Shown here: positions 6,874-8,456 of the stretch, piece by piece
Layout of the letters: each line of letters begins with the position of its first letter
Position numbering within the stretch: position 1 is the stretch's first letter
Source of the DNA: Clostridia bacterium
GTDB taxonomy: Bacteria > UBA6262 > WVXT01 > JAUXBS01
DNA: 8,456 nt
Direction of reading: 5' to 3'
NCBI GenBank assembly: GCA_030619245.1
Contig: JAUXBS010000038.1
Span: forward strand, 1-8,456
Notes under the pieces: generated by a model
What the model saw: only the letters and a program-made list of their open reading frames with translations
The model's database searches: none
Told to the model about the DNA's origin: nothing
Translations under genes and position numbers: made by a program

Positions 6874-8298
6874 GTGGGTATAAAATTCGGTACTGACGGC
6901 TGGAGGGGCATTATAGCAGATGATTTTACGTTTGAGAACGTGGGGAACGTTGCCCAGGCTATTGCGGATTACGTCCTGGAGGAAGCAGGAAACAAAAAGA
7001 TTAAACCTGACCTGGTGGTTGGCTATGATAACCGTTTTTTAGCGGAGAAATTTGCTTCCAGTATAGCTGAGGTACTGTCGAAAAACGGCATAAATGCGGC
7101 GCTTGGCAGCAGTCCGGCGCCGACTCCCGCGGTTTCGCTTGCGGTTAAACAAAAGAAGCTTATAGCGGGTATTATGGTAACCGCTTCTCACAATCCCGCT
7201 GAATATTGCGGAATAAAGATAAAAGCGGATTACGGGGGGCCGGCAACCCCTGAGATAACGTCCAGGGTGGAGGGGAACCTTTCCGGGAATAGGAAGCCAA
7301 ACCTGAAGGAAACTGAATACGGCAGGGTGTCAACGGAGGACCTGAACCCGGGATACCTTAAGAAGGTAATGAGCCTTATTGACATGAACCTCATTAAGAA
7401 GGCCGGGCTTGCAGTGGTCTGTGATTCGATGTACGGGGTAAATGGAAACCATCTGTCTGATGTGTTGGAAGGGACTGATTGCAGGGTAATTAATATTCAT
7501 AATTACAGGGACGCGTTGTTCGGAGGTATACATCCTGAACCAATAGAGAAGTACTTAACCGAGCTGAAAGAGAGGGTCGGGAAGGAAAATACTGATATAG
7601 GCGTTGCCATAGACGGGGATGCTGACAGAATAGGGGTTGTTGATGATGAGGGGGTGTATTTGCCTCCCCTCCAGGTGTTTCCCCTGCTGCTTTTGTACTT
7701 CGTTAGGGAGAAAAAGCTGAAGGGCAGGGTTGTCCAGACAATTTCGCTTGGTTATTTAAGCGAGAGGATTGCGAAGAAGTACAAGCTTGACCTGCAGGAA
7801 GTGCCAGTGGGGTTCAAGAACGTGGTTGACTGGATGCTTAAACCGGAAGGTGTAATAATCGGCGGAGAGGAAAGCGGCGGGTATGGATACAGCGGGTATA
7901 TACCTGAAAGGGACGGCCTGCTTTCCACGCTGTACTTCCTGGAAATGCTGGCAAAGACAGGGAAGAAGCTGTCAGTCCTTAAGAGGGAAATGCAGGAGGA
8001 GTTCGGGGCTTCGGTTTTCGGAAGGACTGATTACCGCTATGACGCGGACAGGTTAAGAATTGACGATAAGAAGAAGTTCTTCAGCGGACTTGGAAAGAAG
8101 GCGCCGAAGGAAATACTCGGCATAAAGGTAAGGGAAGTCAAGGCCTATGACGGTATTAAGTACATTCTTGAGGATGACAGCTGGCTCCTGATAAGGGCTT
8201 CGGGGACCGAGCCGTTGTTAAGGATATATTCAGAAACCGGTAATAAGGAGAAGACAGATAAACTCCTTGAAACCGGCAAGAAAATAGTTTTCAAATAA
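6874..8298 (+). CDS. Phosphomannomutase/phosphoglucomutase (alpha-D-phosphohexomutase)
   Basis: A 474-residue enzyme of the four-domain phosphohexomutase superfamily, interconverting hexose-6-phosphate and hexose-1-phosphate. All four signature sites are present: the phosphoserine loop TASHNP (103-108, catalytic S105), the Mg-binding DGDADR (247-252), the sugar-specificity loop GEESGG (331-336) and the phosphate-binding RASGTEP (441-447). The N-terminal KFGTDGWRG (4-12) is also typical. Sitting directly after manC it most likely feeds mannose-1-phosphate to it, but the specificity loop does not separate mannose from glucose, and many such enzymes use both. Start is GTG. It is in the same frame as manC, separated only by TAA and four codons. 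Arginine codons are 17 AGG, 2 AGA, 1 CGT and 1 CGC. It is the last recognised gene in the window. Confidence 0.94.
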   Translation: MGIKFGTDGWRGIIADDFTFENVGNVAQAIADYVLEEAGNKKIKPDLVVGYDNRFLAEKFASSIAEVLSKNGINAALGSSPAPTPAVSLAVKQKKLIAGIMVTASHNPAEYCGIKIKADYGGPATPEITSRVEGNLSGNRKPNLKETEYGRVSTEDLNPGYLKKVMSLIDMNLIKKAGLAVVCDSMYGVNGNHLSDVLEGTDCRVINIHNYRDALFGGIHPEPIEKYLTELKERVGKENTDIGVAIDGDADRIGVVDDEGVYLPPLQVFPLLLLYFVREKKLKGRVVQTISLGYLSERIAKKYKLDLQEVPVGFKNVVDWMLKPEGVIIGGEESGGYGYSGYIPERDGLLSTLYFLEMLAKTGKKLSVLKREMQEEFGASVFGRTDYRYDADRLRIDDKKKFFSGLGKKAPKEILGIKVREVKAYDGIKYILEDDSWLLIRASGTEPLLRIYSETGNKEKTDKLLETGKKIVFK

Positions 8299-8366
8299 TA
8301 AAGAAGGGGCTCTTTTCCAGAATCAAATGGATGTAAAGGCTGTTTCATCTGCCTTAAGTCTGCAAT

Positions 8367-8456
8367 CGGGAGCTATTTTTCCGGCGGCTGCGGAACTCAC
8401 CCGGCCTGGCCGGGTTCAGACAGTCCTCGCCGACTGCTCCGAAAAAATATTTCCGC
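8367..8456. repeat. Long imperfect palindrome with perfect GC-rich core, running to the window edge
   Basis: The core is a perfect inverted repeat, ACCCGGCC at 8399-8406 and GGCCGGGT at 8408-8415, separated by one T. Further out, 8367-8384 is complementary to 8439-8456 at about 13 of 18 positions, including the CCG-plus-A-run ends. A small side hairpin is formed by CAGTC (8421-8425) and GACTG (8432-8436). The palindrome lies after the last operon gene, and no U-run follows the core, so it is not a classical intrinsic terminator. It looks like an intergenic REP-like palindromic unit; copy number cannot be judged from one window. It may extend beyond the right edge. Confidence 0.55.

Noticed and set aside
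8300..8316. Intrinsic terminator right after the mutase (AAAGA / TCTTT stem with a T run)
   Set aside because: The stem has only five, mostly A-T pairs with a 6-base loop and a T run of only four, part of which forms the stem. It is too weak to call.
8399..8415. GC-rich hairpin as a rho-independent terminator
   Set aside because: It is followed by TCAGACAG, not a T run, on the + strand, and no T run follows on the - strand either.
8408..8456. T-arm-like GGTTC hinting at a tRNA near the right edge
   Set aside because: No acceptor, D or anticodon stems can be built around it; the match is part of the palindrome.

Overview
The window is one strand-consistent stretch of a bacterial surface-glycan (polysaccharide or glycoconjugate) operon. 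Seven genes lie on the + strand, packed with gaps of 3 to 25 bases or short overlaps. There is no room for internal promoters and every one of the seven stop codons is TAA. The first gene is cut by the left edge, so the operon promoter lies upstream of the window. No RNA gene, CRISPR array, insertion sequence or recognisable promoter was seen.

Layout: 1-864, C-terminal part of a GT-C (family 39 / ArnT-like) membrane glycosyltransferase; 890-2032, membrane-anchored GT2 glycosyltransferase; 2008-3498, a second, complete GT-C glycosyltransferase; 3513-4862, WcaJ-type polyprenyl-phosphate hexose-1-phosphate transferase; 4866-5795, GalE-like NAD-dependent sugar-nucleotide epimerase; 5785-6861, mannose-1-phosphate guanylyltransferase (ManC); 6874-8298, phosphomannomutase/phosphoglucomutase. 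The last 158 bases hold no convincing gene but contain a long imperfect palindrome that runs to the window edge.

How the genes fit together (inference from families): the mutase makes mannose-1-phosphate (and/or glucose-1-phosphate), ManC converts mannose-1-phosphate to GDP-mannose, and the epimerase supplies a C4-epimerised UDP-sugar. The WcaJ-type enzyme loads the first sugar phosphate onto undecaprenyl phosphate at the cytoplasmic face. The GT2 enzyme probably extends the chain there, and the two GT-C enzymes probably add sugars from polyprenyl-phosphate donors on the outer face of the membrane. Flippase, polymerase, phosphomannose isomerase and polyprenyl-phosphate-sugar synthase are not in the window.

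Organism: bacterial. Arginine is encoded overwhelmingly by AGG in the downstream genes (17 of 21 codons in the mutase), and GC is about 45-53% in sampled soluble-domain rows. This, with the gene style, suggests an uncultured candidate-phylum bacterium (for example Omnitrophota- or Elusimicrobiota-like), but the sequence alone does not settle this. The first ~1.1 kb is much more AT-rich (about 25-33% GC in sampled rows). Overall this is a fairly ordinary glycan operon. The items most worth a second look are the 3' palindrome and the 5' composition break.
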